A DNA stretch of 59,610 nt from Nitrospirota bacterium (GTDB taxonomy: Bacteria; Nitrospirota; Thermodesulfovibrionia; Thermodesulfovibrionales; JdFR-86). Position 1 is the first letter of the stretch. Each line of letters starts with the position of its first letter. Positions 23,069 through 32,060 of this stretch are shown here, piece after piece. The position numbers and the translations under genes are program-made. Under the pieces are notes generated by a model. That model was not told the DNA's origin, searched no databases, and saw only the letters and a program-made list of their open reading frames with translations. The DNA lies in assembly GCA_016207905.1 (NCBI GenBank), contig JACQZC010000040.1, positions 1 to 59,610 of the forward strand, written 5' to 3'.

Positions 23069-24079
23069 TTATCTACCCCTGTTTCCCTGATAATCAGGCT
23101 TATAAACTATTATCTCGGAGCCTAAAAAATCGAAGCTGAAAGGCACATGAAGATACCCTTTAAGGGCTTTTTTAAGAGCCTCCTGATTTTCCGGCTCGGC
23201 ATAGAAAACTATAAAGCCTCCTCCGCCTGCTCCAAGGAGCTTTCCACCAATAGCTCCGTTTTTTATAGCAGTCTCGTATATATGGTCTATCTCGCCTGTG
23301 GTAATCTGACTTGAAAGGGTTCTTTTAAGCTTCCATGTCTCGTTCAGGAGTTTTCCGAAATCCCTAAAATCGTCCTTATCGGATGTAAGTATTGCCTCTG
23401 CCTCGTCAACGAGCCCCCGCATGGTCATTAGCTCCATTTTTTTATTCGGGATGTTTTTAATCTGCTCTCCTGCTACCTCCGATGCCTTTCTTGAAAGCCC
23501 TGTGAAGAAAAGCATAAATTTATTCTCAAAGCTCTTGAGTGAGCTCTCCTTCATTATAATCGGTTTTACGAGAATCTCTCCATTTTGCAGAAACTCGACG
23601 GCATTGAGGCCTCCTACTGCGGCCCATACCTGGTCCTGAGAGCCAACATTTTCTTTTATCAGGTCCTGCTCTATATGTATTGCCTCCTTATAAAGGTCCT
23701 CCTTTGAAATGATTTTTCCCTCGAGTGCATAAAGGCTCTTTAGGAGCCCCACGGTGAATGATGAGCTTGAACCCATGCCTGACCACGCAGGGATATCGCC
23801 ATCGTGATGAATCTCCAATCCGACTTTAATCTTGAGATACCTCAGCGTCTCTCTCACGGATGGGTGCTGAATCTCGTCTATATCGAAAACCGTTTCTATC
23901 TTTGAGTATACGATTCTGTGTTTGTGCTTGAAAAACTGAGGAAGCTTTCTACAGCTTATATAGCAATACTTATCGATTGCCACCCCTAAGACTTTCCCTC
24001 CATGCTCGAGATACCATGCAGGATAATCCGTTCCTCCGCCAAAAAACGATATCCTATGAGGTGTCCTTGAGATAATCAT
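23069..24079 (-). CDS. hddA: D-glycero-alpha-D-manno-heptose 7-phosphate kinase (GHMP family)
   Basis: GHMP-type sugar kinase (336 residues) predicted to phosphorylate D-glycero-D-manno-heptose 7-phosphate at C1. Motif 1 RTPHRISFFGGGTDYPAWY (5-23) and the ATP loop IPAWSGMGSSSSFTVGLL (about 96-113) are clear, as is the C-terminal GAIGGKLLGAGGGGFIVFYA (about 272-291). The GGGTD signature is typical of HddA-like kinases rather than galactokinase. It overlaps hddC by 4 bp (ATGA) and precedes the ColD-like gene. The isomerase GmhA and phosphatase GmhB are not in the window and must come from elsewhere. Confidence 0.87.
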   Translation of the reverse strand: MIISRTPHRISFFGGGTDYPAWYLEHGGKVLGVAIDKYCYISCRKLPQFFKHKHRIVYSKIETVFDIDEIQHPSVRETLRYLKIKVGLEIHHDGDIPAWSGMGSSSSFTVGLLKSLYALEGKIISKEDLYKEAIHIEQDLIKENVGSQDQVWAAVGGLNAVEFLQNGEILVKPIIMKESSLKSFENKFMLFFTGLSRKASEVAGEQIKNIPNKKMELMTMRGLVDEAEAILTSDKDDFRDFGKLLNETWKLKRTLSSQITTGEIDHIYETAIKNGAIGGKLLGAGGGGFIVFYAEPENQEALKKALKGYLHVPFSFDFLGSEIIVYKPDYQGNRGR

Positions 24080-24786
24080 CTACTGCCTCCTTTTAAGATA
24101 AAGCATAACTCGGACTTTGCCCTTTCGTAATCTTCTGGCACTCCTATGTCTATAAAATAACCATTGCTTATAAAGGCAAATGGTCTTATATTTTCAATAT
24201 CCATCTCCAAAAATTCAACCTCAAAAGAAAAACTCCTTCCGTATCCCTCGAGAAAACCCATAATGTCTTTGTTCACCGCATAGATACCTCCGTTTATATA
24301 GCCTGAGCCCTTGAAGGATTTCTCTCTAAACCCTTTTACCCTTTCGTTCTCTACGATTACACTGCCATACCTCGTGAAATTACCCATGGGTTTTAAGGCA
24401 AGGGTAAGGATTGCCGATTTCGATAGATGAAACTCAAAGAGCCTTTTTAAGTCAACCATAAAAAGCGTATCTCCATTAAGGCATATCACATTGTCCTCAT
24501 GGGCATGTCTTAGCGACTCAAGGATAGCTCCGCCTGTGCCCAACGGCTCCTTTTCTATTACATATTCTATATCCATTGCCTTATACCCTGCGCCAAAATA
24601 ATCTTTGATGACCTCGTATTTATAGCCAACCGAAAGCAAGATTTTCTTTACACCCTGACCTGATAAATAATCCATTACATATGCCAAAAACGGCATTCCA
24701 TCTATATCTGCCATTGGCTTTGGAACATCTCCTACGACATGTTTTAGCCTCCTGCCGAATCCGCCTGCTAAGATAATTGCTTCCAT
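24076..24786 (-). CDS. hddC: D-glycero-alpha-D-manno-heptose 1-phosphate guanylyltransferase
   Basis: Sugar-1-phosphate nucleotidyltransferase (236 residues), predicted to make GDP-D-glycero-alpha-D-manno-heptose from GTP. The N-terminus AIILAGGFGRRLKHVVGDVPKPMADI (3-28) carries the nucleotide loop and the catalytic Lys; GTGGAILESL and CLNGDTLF (about 83-105) follow. Length and neighbours (hddA overlapping by 4 bp) favour HddC over glucose- or mannose-1-phosphate enzymes, though substrate cannot be read directly from the sequence. It follows lhgO by 62 bp. Confidence 0.82.
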   Translation of the reverse strand: MEAIILAGGFGRRLKHVVGDVPKPMADIDGMPFLAYVMDYLSGQGVKKILLSVGYKYEVIKDYFGAGYKAMDIEYVIEKEPLGTGGAILESLRHAHEDNVICLNGDTLFMVDLKRLFEFHLSKSAILTLALKPMGNFTRYGSVIVENERVKGFREKSFKGSGYINGGIYAVNKDIMGFLEGYGRSFSFEVEFLEMDIENIRPFAFISNGYFIDIGVPEDYERAKSELCFILKGGSR

Positions 24787-24848
24787 GTTTGTCTCCGCAA
24801 AATTTCAACTAAAATTAGCATGTCCTATACCAAAATGCAACTTATAAT

Positions 24849-26054
24849 TTATACTGCCACATATTCACTGACAAGGAGTTCTGCAAACGACATAGAACTT
24901 GTGAATGCAGGCGAGATGGCATTCAGCACATGGATGCTATTTCCGTCCCTAATAACGAGAAAGTCCATAACAAGCTCTTTTGTTGTCCAGTTGACAAGCT
25001 GTGGTCTAATGCCTGCCTTGTCCGAGGGCTTTATATCTTCCTTCCTTAGGTCTTTTACAAGGGCTTTTGCATCCTCAAAGAAAAACTTAAAGATATATTT
25101 TTTTGGCTCTGTGAGTGCCACTTCTCTGAACCTCGGGTTAACTGCAAAAAGCACAGCATCCCTGTAGAGGATTTTGGGAGCCTCGGTGTCAATGCCACTT
25201 AGGATTCCGTAATTTTCCCTTCCGCAGACAGGTATGGCAGTAGGGCCTAAGTAGACCTCTTGAGAGGCGCTTCTCGTGAAATGCACACCCAAAAAAGGAT
25301 TCCTGATATCAGGCACAGGATATATGTTGCCTTTTATCCTGCTGGATGCAGGGCTTGTGAGTTTCCTGTATATCCCTTTAAAAGGGATCAGCCTGTAGTT
25401 TGTGCCAATGGAAAATGAGCGTGCCACCTTGTCGCTATATGCACCTGCTGTGTTTATGAATGTGTCAAAGCTCAACTCTCCGTTATTCGTTAAAACGCTG
25501 TTATTGCCCTTGAGTCCCCTAAAGGCGGTTTTAGTAAGGATTTTTACCTTTCCTGAAGAGATAAGGTCGTCGTAGAGGCTTCTCAATATCCCTTTTGGCT
25601 CGACAACAGCGGTATCGTAAGAATATAAAGCCTGGCAGTGGGTTTTGGCATTAGGCTCTATATCGGAAAGCTGTTTTTCATCTATCATCTCCACCCTTGC
25701 ACCATTTTTTAGTGCCCTTTCTCGAAGCTCCTTAAGTGTTTCAAGCTCTTTTTCGTTCTTTGCAACTATAACCTTACCTGTCTCTAAGACAGGTATGCCT
25801 TTTTCCTTACAGTAGCCTTTCATCAGGAGATTGCCTTTCAGGCATACCTTTGCCTTGAGCGTGTCTGGAGAATAATAAATCCCTGCATGAAGAACACCAC
25901 TATTTCTGCCTGATGCGTGCTTTCCCAATGAGTCTTCTTTTTCGATGAGGACGATATTCTCATAGCCTTTTATGAGAAGCTCTCTTGCGATGGTAAGTCC
26001 AACTATTCCTGCCCCGCATATCAGGAAATCCGCACCAGTGGTATTTTTAGCCAT
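24849..26054 (-). CDS. lhgO: L-2-hydroxyglutarate oxidase LhgO
   Basis: FAD-dependent oxidoreductase of the DAO family (401 residues) that oxidises L-2-hydroxyglutarate to 2-oxoglutarate, feeding electrons to the quinone pool at the membrane. The dinucleotide motif is DFLICGAGIVGLTIARELL (9-27), followed by the family-specific GKHASGRNSGVLHAGIYY (about 44-61), YDTAVVEPKGI and PFKGIYRKL, and the C-terminal AGIRPQLVN and LNAISPAFTSS. It is first in the minus-strand operon that encodes a Cj1427-like dehydrogenase, an enzyme type that generates 2-hydroxyglutarate, so it probably closes that cofactor cycle. A -10 box lies 8 nt before its ATG. Confidence 0.9.
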   Translation of the reverse strand: MAKNTTGADFLICGAGIVGLTIARELLIKGYENIVLIEKEDSLGKHASGRNSGVLHAGIYYSPDTLKAKVCLKGNLLMKGYCKEKGIPVLETGKVIVAKNEKELETLKELRERALKNGARVEMIDEKQLSDIEPNAKTHCQALYSYDTAVVEPKGILRSLYDDLISSGKVKILTKTAFRGLKGNNSVLTNNGELSFDTFINTAGAYSDKVARSFSIGTNYRLIPFKGIYRKLTSPASSRIKGNIYPVPDIRNPFLGVHFTRSASQEVYLGPTAIPVCGRENYGILSGIDTEAPKILYRDAVLFAVNPRFREVALTEPKKYIFKFFFEDAKALVKDLRKEDIKPSDKAGIRPQLVNWTTKELVMDFLVIRDGNSIHVLNAISPAFTSSMSFAELLVSEYVAV

Positions 26055-26062
26055 AACAGTTT

Positions 26063-26068
26063 ATTTTA
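26063..26068 (-). promoter_or_regulatory. -10 element of lhgO and the GDP-heptose operon
   Basis: Minus strand TAAAAT ends 8 nt before the lhgO ATG; no Shine-Dalgarno sequence and no clear -35. The intergenic region to the divergent flippase gene is about 130 bp. Confidence 0.4.
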
Positions 26069-26185
26069 GCACATCGGATTCTTAATGAGTCTCGGAAAAT
26101 CTATCACGGAAAATGAGATGCTTACTGGAACCTATTAAGGTTTGCATAACAGGCAGTGTGTATACTACACTACTTGATTAATACT

Positions 26186-27766
26186 ATGATAGAAAGGCTC
26201 TCTCTATTTAAAGACAGCAAAAGTGTAAGGGCCAGGTTTTTTACAACCCTTATAGCTAATCTCATAAGGTTTGTCCTCAGCTTTCTTTCAGGGCTTTTTA
26301 TTGCGAGGGCACTTGGCCCATCGGGGTTTGGAAACTTCAATTTTCTACTCATGAGTTTTGCAAGCATCAGTACTCTCCTTGACATGGGTACTTCAAATGC
26401 CTTTTATACCTTTATATCTAAAAGAAAGAGGGCATCTGCCTTTTACCTTTACTATATCTCATGGACCGCACTCCAGTTCATTATTGCAGTTTTACTTGCA
26501 ACCGTGCTTTTGCCCGAAGTCCTGAGGCAGAAGATATGGCTTGGACATGAAACTGGTCTTGTCCTTCTTTCCCTGCTTGCAAGCTTTGGCATGAACCAGC
26601 TATGGCAGTCAGTAAGCCAGGCAGGCGAGTCCATCAGGGCAACTATCATCGTGCAGACATATAATGTTGTCCTTTCATTGGTCTATGTGCTTGCTATCCT
26701 TCTGATGATAAAGATAAATGTTCTTACGGTCAGTAACCTGTTTATATTCATAGGAGGCTTATACATCTTCTTTGCAGTCCTTCTTTCAAGGAGACTCAAA
26801 GAGGGGCTTTTAGCGAAGGCTGTGGGTGCCGAAAGCCTTGGAAGTGTTTTTAAGGAATTTAAGGCATATTGTTATCCTCTTATAGCCTACTCATGGATGA
26901 ATTTTGCATACATGTTTGCTGACAACTGGCTCCTTCAGAGATTCGGTGGTGCAGAGGAGCAGGGCTATTACTCAATAGGGTACAGGTTTACTTTTTTAAG
27001 CAGTATAGCCACTGCCTCTATGCTTCAGGTCTTCTGGAAGGAGACTGCCGAGGCAGTGGAAAAACACGACTATGAAGGCATAAAAAGGCTTTATTTCAGG
27101 GTCTCGAGGATACTTTATTTCTTAAGCGCTCTCTTAAGTTGTTTTCTTATCCCATTTTCGAGGGAGCTTTTAGTGTGGCTCGTAGGGCCATCATATGAGG
27201 GAGCATGGATTGCTTTAAGCATCATCCTCCTTTTCCCTTTAATTCAGGCAATAGGGCAGATAGCACACACAGTATTGCTTGCTGGAGGACACACAGTTAT
27301 ATACAGGAACATAGGAGTTACATTTATGGCAATAAGTATCCCTTTGACCTATCTTATCCTTGCTCCACCACAGGGTGCATATCTGGGCATTCCCGGGCTT
27401 GGATTGGCATCAGCAGGAATGGCACTAAAGATAGTAGTTCTTAACTTTATCGGCACAAACATAATGGTTTACATAATATCGAGGATGAACAAATGGAGGT
27501 TTGACTTCTGGTATCAGTTAGTTGCAGTAGCAATACTTCTTCTATGTGCCTTTGGGGCAAAGACAGTGACAGGATGGCTTCTCAGTTCATTATTTGTTAC
27601 AGTCTCTATACCTTTATTGATATTTAACAGTTTACTCTTATATCTTTTGGGAGTTGTGGCTGTCATATATCTATACCCCACACTTACAGGGGTTAGGAGG
27701 GATGAGTTTAAGACAATGTTAGACAATGTCAGAGGGGTCTTGACCTTTGGTCGGACAGGCAGATGA
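26186..27766 (+). CDS. Wzx-type oligosaccharide flippase
   Basis: Polytopic inner-membrane protein of the MATE/MVF superfamily with 12 to 14 predicted helices, expected to flip undecaprenyl-linked oligosaccharide units to the periplasm. The N-terminus has the classic IRFVLSFLSGLFIARALGP and FGNFNFLL pattern; a later loop YKWFADNW-like segment (NFAYMFADNWLLQRFGG) is typical. The start is set at ATG 26186 (MIERLSLF); a GTG at 26156 in the same frame is less likely. TATACT (26161-26166) could be its -10 box. It heads the plus-strand polysaccharide operon and overlaps the next gene by 4 bp. Confidence 0.85.
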   Translation: MIERLSLFKDSKSVRARFFTTLIANLIRFVLSFLSGLFIARALGPSGFGNFNFLLMSFASISTLLDMGTSNAFYTFISKRKRASAFYLYYISWTALQFIIAVLLATVLLPEVLRQKIWLGHETGLVLLSLLASFGMNQLWQSVSQAGESIRATIIVQTYNVVLSLVYVLAILLMIKINVLTVSNLFIFIGGLYIFFAVLLSRRLKEGLLAKAVGAESLGSVFKEFKAYCYPLIAYSWMNFAYMFADNWLLQRFGGAEEQGYYSIGYRFTFLSSIATASMLQVFWKETAEAVEKHDYEGIKRLYFRVSRILYFLSALLSCFLIPFSRELLVWLVGPSYEGAWIALSIILLFPLIQAIGQIAHTVLLAGGHTVIYRNIGVTFMAISIPLTYLILAPPQGAYLGIPGLGLASAGMALKIVVLNFIGTNIMVYIISRMNKWRFDFWYQLVAVAILLLCAFGAKTVTGWLLSSLFVTVSIPLLIFNSLLLYLLGVVAVIYLYPTLTGVRRDEFKTMLDNVRGVLTFGRTGR

Positions 27767-29541
27767 AGCTTCTTGTCTTCTTAGAGTCCAAAGAGCAGTT
27801 TGAGGAATTTGAAAAAATCAGGCAGGCTTATAAAGATTACGCGATAATCTACTGTGCCCTGAGTCCGTTTGTAATGCCCCATTTAGACTCAAAAGGGATA
27901 AGCTATGTGATACCAGAGAACTTCTATAGGTCAGAAGAACTCTCGGCTATCAGACAGGATACACAGAGATTTGTAAACTCCGTAGTGGATACACTTGACA
28001 GAATCTCAATCGGCTACTCAAAGAAAACCATAGGTATCGAGCTAAAGGCAGGCACATACTTTGAGCATCTTTTATGGGTCCTTATAAGCGGGGTGCATTC
28101 AAAGATATTCCAGTTAAAAAAAGTTATCTCAGCCACTTCGCCTGACGCCATAGTGGGCTTCGGGTCAGTAAAAGAACTGCCTCTTGAGATGGACTTCATA
28201 TTCGGCGCAAAGGAATCCCTTTATGGATTAATTCTTTCTGCTATGGAAGGCAATATAAAAATAATAAAATATAGTGTCAATGCTCAGAAGTCTAATATAA
28301 GAGCCGCGATTAAGGAATTCCTTTTAGATAAACTGCCAATACTTTTAATACTAAGGATGTACGGTTTTAAAAAGGGAATTCATCATATACTACCTTCTTT
28401 TGGCAAAAAGAGCGTGCTTGTCTTAGGCAGCGTATATAACTGGGTTGATGTTATGGAGCGAAGGACATTCAGAGAGACCTTTAGCATAAGGTATTTCCTA
28501 AGGGCGAGGATTCCGCATAAGGTAAAAAACTATTCTCTCGATGGCATCGATATGCCTTCTTTGAGCTTTATTTTCATGGGAGTCGACTATGGCGGACTCA
28601 TCGACAGGCAGATTTCTCTTATACTTAGGTCAATAAAGTTTTTTTCATCTCGTTATAGGAAGGTATCAGAACTGATTGACAAAGTCTCTGGGGTCTTTAC
28701 ATGCGGATACTGGTATCCGCTTTTAAGCTTTGTGGCACACATTGCATTCATAAAAGGAAAACCAGTTATATGCTGGTCTCACGGAGAAAGCGGAAACAGA
28801 AAGACCTATGGCATGGTAGAAGGTGAGCTAAGGTTTACTACGGCTTACTTTGCTTTTGGTGAGGGCTCAAAAGCCCATTATGAAAATGAAATAAAGAATC
28901 TCGGTTTCTCAGGAAGGACTATTGCAGTTGGCTCACCTGAACTTGACAGACTAAAAGAAACTCTTTCAGAAAGCATCTCGGGGAGCTATATCCTTTATGC
29001 AACTACTAATTTTTATATGAACTGGTTTTATTTAGGATTTGACCCTCCGTTTTCAGATAATTCATACTATAGAACTGTCAAGACAATCCTCAGTTATCTT
29101 GAAAGTATCGATGAGGCAGTATTATGGAAAAAACATCCAATGCCAATAATGGGTGACATCCCAATCAAGCCTCTATCCCCGTATATCAGAGTTCAATCAG
29201 AAGGAAGGTTCTCTGAGTTGATTTCTGGTGCAAGGGCAATTGTCATCGACTGTCCCGCAACCACATTTTATGAGGCATGCCTGACTGAAAAGCCGATATT
29301 CGTAACCATAAAGCATCTGGACTTTATACCAGAGGCACTGCTACTCCTTAAGAAAAGGGCAGTTTGCACAGATACCCCTGAGGAGCTTATAAGTAGGCTC
29401 GATGGGTTCCTGAAAACAGGCAAATACCCTGCTGATACAAAAAACAGGGAATACATAAGGGCATATGGCACACACCTTGATGACGGAAACAGTGCTAAAA
29501 GGGCAGAGGCAGAATGTGTTAAAATTATTAAGAGGGCTTAG
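27763..29541 (+). CDS. Large GT-B-like surface polysaccharide transferase
   Basis: A 592-residue cytoplasmic protein with no membrane segment. The C-terminal half shows a GT-B-like nucleotide-binding architecture: CWSHGESGNRKTY (about 338-350), GSPELDRLKETL, VLWKKHPMPIMGD (about 452-464) and IDCPATTFYEACLTEKPIFV (about 496-515), as in capsule and CDP-glycerol transferase-like enzymes. The N-terminal half is not recognised. The start overlaps the flippase stop by 4 bp (ATGA) and the radical SAM gene follows directly, so it is a core member of the operon. Donor and acceptor are unknown. The protein at 34381-36171 is similar in type and size. Confidence 0.6.
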   Translation: MKLLVFLESKEQFEEFEKIRQAYKDYAIIYCALSPFVMPHLDSKGISYVIPENFYRSEELSAIRQDTQRFVNSVVDTLDRISIGYSKKTIGIELKAGTYFEHLLWVLISGVHSKIFQLKKVISATSPDAIVGFGSVKELPLEMDFIFGAKESLYGLILSAMEGNIKIIKYSVNAQKSNIRAAIKEFLLDKLPILLILRMYGFKKGIHHILPSFGKKSVLVLGSVYNWVDVMERRTFRETFSIRYFLRARIPHKVKNYSLDGIDMPSLSFIFMGVDYGGLIDRQISLILRSIKFFSSRYRKVSELIDKVSGVFTCGYWYPLLSFVAHIAFIKGKPVICWSHGESGNRKTYGMVEGELRFTTAYFAFGEGSKAHYENEIKNLGFSGRTIAVGSPELDRLKETLSESISGSYILYATTNFYMNWFYLGFDPPFSDNSYYRTVKTILSYLESIDEAVLWKKHPMPIMGDIPIKPLSPYIRVQSEGRFSELISGARAIVIDCPATTFYEACLTEKPIFVTIKHLDFIPEALLLLKKRAVCTDTPEELISRLDGFLKTGKYPADTKNREYIRAYGTHLDDGNSAKRAEAECVKIIKRA

Positions 29542-30552
29542 ATGGCTAAGAATGTAATAATAGAGGCAAATGCAAATTTCCATCACATTGCAGGCGAGGA
29601 CCTCTTTAGAAGGCAAGATGAGAGGTTTCAAGACTACAGAAGAAAATGGAAGGAGTGGCCAGAGACATTTCATGTTGGAGAGTTCCCGCTTTTCATAGAT
29701 ATAGAGGTCACGAGTGCCTGTAACCTCAAATGCCCTTTCTGTGCAACTACATTCAGGGGAAGTAAGATAAGAAGGGGTTTTATATCAGAGGACACTGTAA
29801 GAAAGGTCATCGACGAAGGTGCTGAAAAAGGGCTTTACGGTGTTAAGTTTAATATCAGGGGCGAGCCACTTTTGCATCCAAAGCTCCATGAATTCGTTGG
29901 ATATGCAAAGGCTAAAGGCTTGATAGATGTCTATTTCAACACCAATGCAATGCTCCTTGACAGAGGGTGGGCAAGAAGGCTCATTGATGCAGGGCTTGAC
30001 AGGCTTTCAATCTCGTTTGAGGGCTATACAAAAGAGGTCTACGAAAGGCACAGACCCGGTGCGGTGTTTGAGACAGTAATCGAAAACATAGAAGGCATTC
30101 AGTCATTAAAAAGAAAACTCGGTGTAGGGCATCCAAAGGTCAGGGTTCAGACAGTTCTTCTTCCTGAGCTAAAAGGCTCGTTTAAGGAATATAAGGCATT
30201 CTGGTCCGATAAGGCTGACGAGGTCGGCTATCTCGACTATAAGGAGATGAAGGTCAAAAAGAAGGATATTAAATATCCATGGGCATGTCCGCAGATATTC
30301 CAGAGGATGGCTATCTGGTGGGACGGAACCCTTCTTCCATGTAACCACGATGACGATGGCTTACTTTCATTAGGAAATGTAAATGAGATGAATGTAAAAG
30401 ATGGATGGCATTCGGCTTCTTTAATGAAGCTGAGGGAGACCCATAAAAATGGCATGGCACACGAGGTTTCTGCTTGCGATGGCTGTTATCTCCGTGACAG
30501 TGAGATACTGAAGCTCGTCGGAAAGGAGGCGGCACTGCAAACAGATGGCTGA
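29542..30552 (+). CDS. Radical SAM protein with SPASM domain
   Basis: Radical SAM enzyme of 336 residues. The cluster motif CNLKCPFC is near residue 58 in EVTSACNLKCPFCATTF. The C-terminal Cys-rich region (WACPQIFQRM, GTLLPCNHDDDG, SACDGCYLRD) is a SPASM-type auxiliary cluster domain that also includes the usual WWDG turn. Such enzymes act on peptides or small metabolites; in polysaccharide loci they are found with unknown sugar or carrier modifications. The ATG abuts the upstream stop and the next gene overlaps by 8 bp. Confidence 0.85.
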   Translation: MAKNVIIEANANFHHIAGEDLFRRQDERFQDYRRKWKEWPETFHVGEFPLFIDIEVTSACNLKCPFCATTFRGSKIRRGFISEDTVRKVIDEGAEKGLYGVKFNIRGEPLLHPKLHEFVGYAKAKGLIDVYFNTNAMLLDRGWARRLIDAGLDRLSISFEGYTKEVYERHRPGAVFETVIENIEGIQSLKRKLGVGHPKVRVQTVLLPELKGSFKEYKAFWSDKADEVGYLDYKEMKVKKKDIKYPWACPQIFQRMAIWWDGTLLPCNHDDDGLLSLGNVNEMNVKDGWHSASLMKLRETHKNGMAHEVSACDGCYLRDSEILKLVGKEAALQTDG

Positions 30553-32047
30553 TTTCAGGGTCTTACTCGTATATCCGAATCTGCAGATGGTAAACCTCCT
30601 TCCATCGAATGTCTCTTTGCTTGCGGCATGTCTTAAAGAGGCAGGCTTTAAGGTAAGGCTTTTCGATACCACCCTTTATAAAACAGCCGAAAAAAGCGTA
30701 GACGAGATAAGGGTCGAGCATATGCAGATTAGAAGATTCAACCTTAAAGAGCAGGGCGTAGATTATAAAGAAACCGATGTATATGAGGACTTCTTAAAGA
30801 CAGTCGACGAATTTAACCCCAACCTTATAGGGATAAGTGCAACGGACGACACATACGATTTAGGTCTTTCCCTCGCCGAAAGGGCAAAGGGACGAATAAG
30901 GCAAAGGGGCATCCATATAATTATGGGTGGCGTATATCCCACTTTTTCGCCTGAGGAGGCAATAGAAAACGAGATCCTAAATTCGATATGCCTTGGCGAG
31001 GGCGAGGAGGCTGTTGTAGAGCTTTCTAATGCCCTCAAAAAAGGAAAAGACATAACCGGGATAAAGAACCTATGGGTGAAAACAAGCGGGAAGCTCTATA
31101 AGAACGATATGCGGAAGCTTATAGACATAGATGTTCTTCCCTATGAAGATTTGGGCATATTCGACGAAAAGAGGCTCTTCAGGCCGATGCAGGGCAGGAT
31201 ATTCAGGATGATACCGGTCTCCTCTGACAGGGGATGCCCATTCAGCTGCACCTTCTGCGCAGCACCGTCGCTTAGAAAGCTTTATTTCGATTCGGGCTCT
31301 GGACAGTATTTCAGGGTGAAGTCCGTAGGAAAGCTCACAGGCGAGATACGGCATCAGGCACAAAGGTACAAGGCAGATTATATCTATTTTAACAGCGAGA
31401 CATTCTTTGCCCGAAAGGAGGAAGACCTCGAAGAGTTTGCGAGGCAGTACAAGAAGATTGGACTTCCATTCTGGTGCCAAACGCGCATCGAGACCATAAC
31501 CGAAAAGCGGGTGAAGATGCTTGAGGATATGGGCTGTAACAGGATGTCTATAGGCATCGAGCATGGCAATGAGAAGTTCAGGAAAGAGGTACTCAAGAAA
31601 CATTTTACAAATGAACAGGTCATAGATGCATTCAGGATACTCGAAAAAAGTAAAATTCCCGTTACAGTCAACAATATAATAGGGTTTCCTGACGAGACGA
31701 GGGAGCTTGTGTTTGACACAATTAAGCTTAATAGGCAGATAAAGGCAGACAGCATCAATGCGTATTTTTTTGTCCCCTATAGGGGCACGCCTCTCAGGCA
31801 GTACTGCATTGAAAAAGGCTATCTTGAACCCAATGCAAAAACTGACAGTCTTATGAGAAGCTCTATATTGAGGATGCCCCAATTTCCATCTAATGAGATA
31901 AAAGGGCTTGTGAGGACATTCCCGCTTTATGTGAAGATGCCTGAGTCTTATTTTGATAAGATTAAGATAGCAGAGCAGTTGAACGAGGAGGGAGATAAGA
32001 TGCTTGCCATGCTAAGGGAGATATATTTTAAGGAGTATTTTAAGTGA
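30545..32047 (+). CDS. B12-binding radical SAM protein
   Basis: Third cobalamin-binding radical SAM enzyme (500 residues). The B12-binding domain (about 5-150) has LLVYPNLQMVN, LLAACLKEAGFKVRLFDT and IIMGGVYPTFSPEEA; the cluster motif CPFSCTFC lies near residue 230 in SDRGCPFSCTFCAAPSL. The barrel then shows YIYFNSETF, CQTRIETITEKR and IGIEHGNEKFRKEVLKKHF. Substrate unknown; methyl transfer or rearrangement on a polysaccharide precursor is plausible. It is encoded directly after the SPASM enzyme with an 8-bp overlap. Confidence 0.85.
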   Translation: MADFRVLLVYPNLQMVNLLPSNVSLLAACLKEAGFKVRLFDTTLYKTAEKSVDEIRVEHMQIRRFNLKEQGVDYKETDVYEDFLKTVDEFNPNLIGISATDDTYDLGLSLAERAKGRIRQRGIHIIMGGVYPTFSPEEAIENEILNSICLGEGEEAVVELSNALKKGKDITGIKNLWVKTSGKLYKNDMRKLIDIDVLPYEDLGIFDEKRLFRPMQGRIFRMIPVSSDRGCPFSCTFCAAPSLRKLYFDSGSGQYFRVKSVGKLTGEIRHQAQRYKADYIYFNSETFFARKEEDLEEFARQYKKIGLPFWCQTRIETITEKRVKMLEDMGCNRMSIGIEHGNEKFRKEVLKKHFTNEQVIDAFRILEKSKIPVTVNNIIGFPDETRELVFDTIKLNRQIKADSINAYFFVPYRGTPLRQYCIEKGYLEPNAKTDSLMRSSILRMPQFPSNEIKGLVRTFPLYVKMPESYFDKIKIAEQLNEEGDKMLAMLREIYFKEYFK

Positions 32048-32060
32048 GGTATTATTAAAG

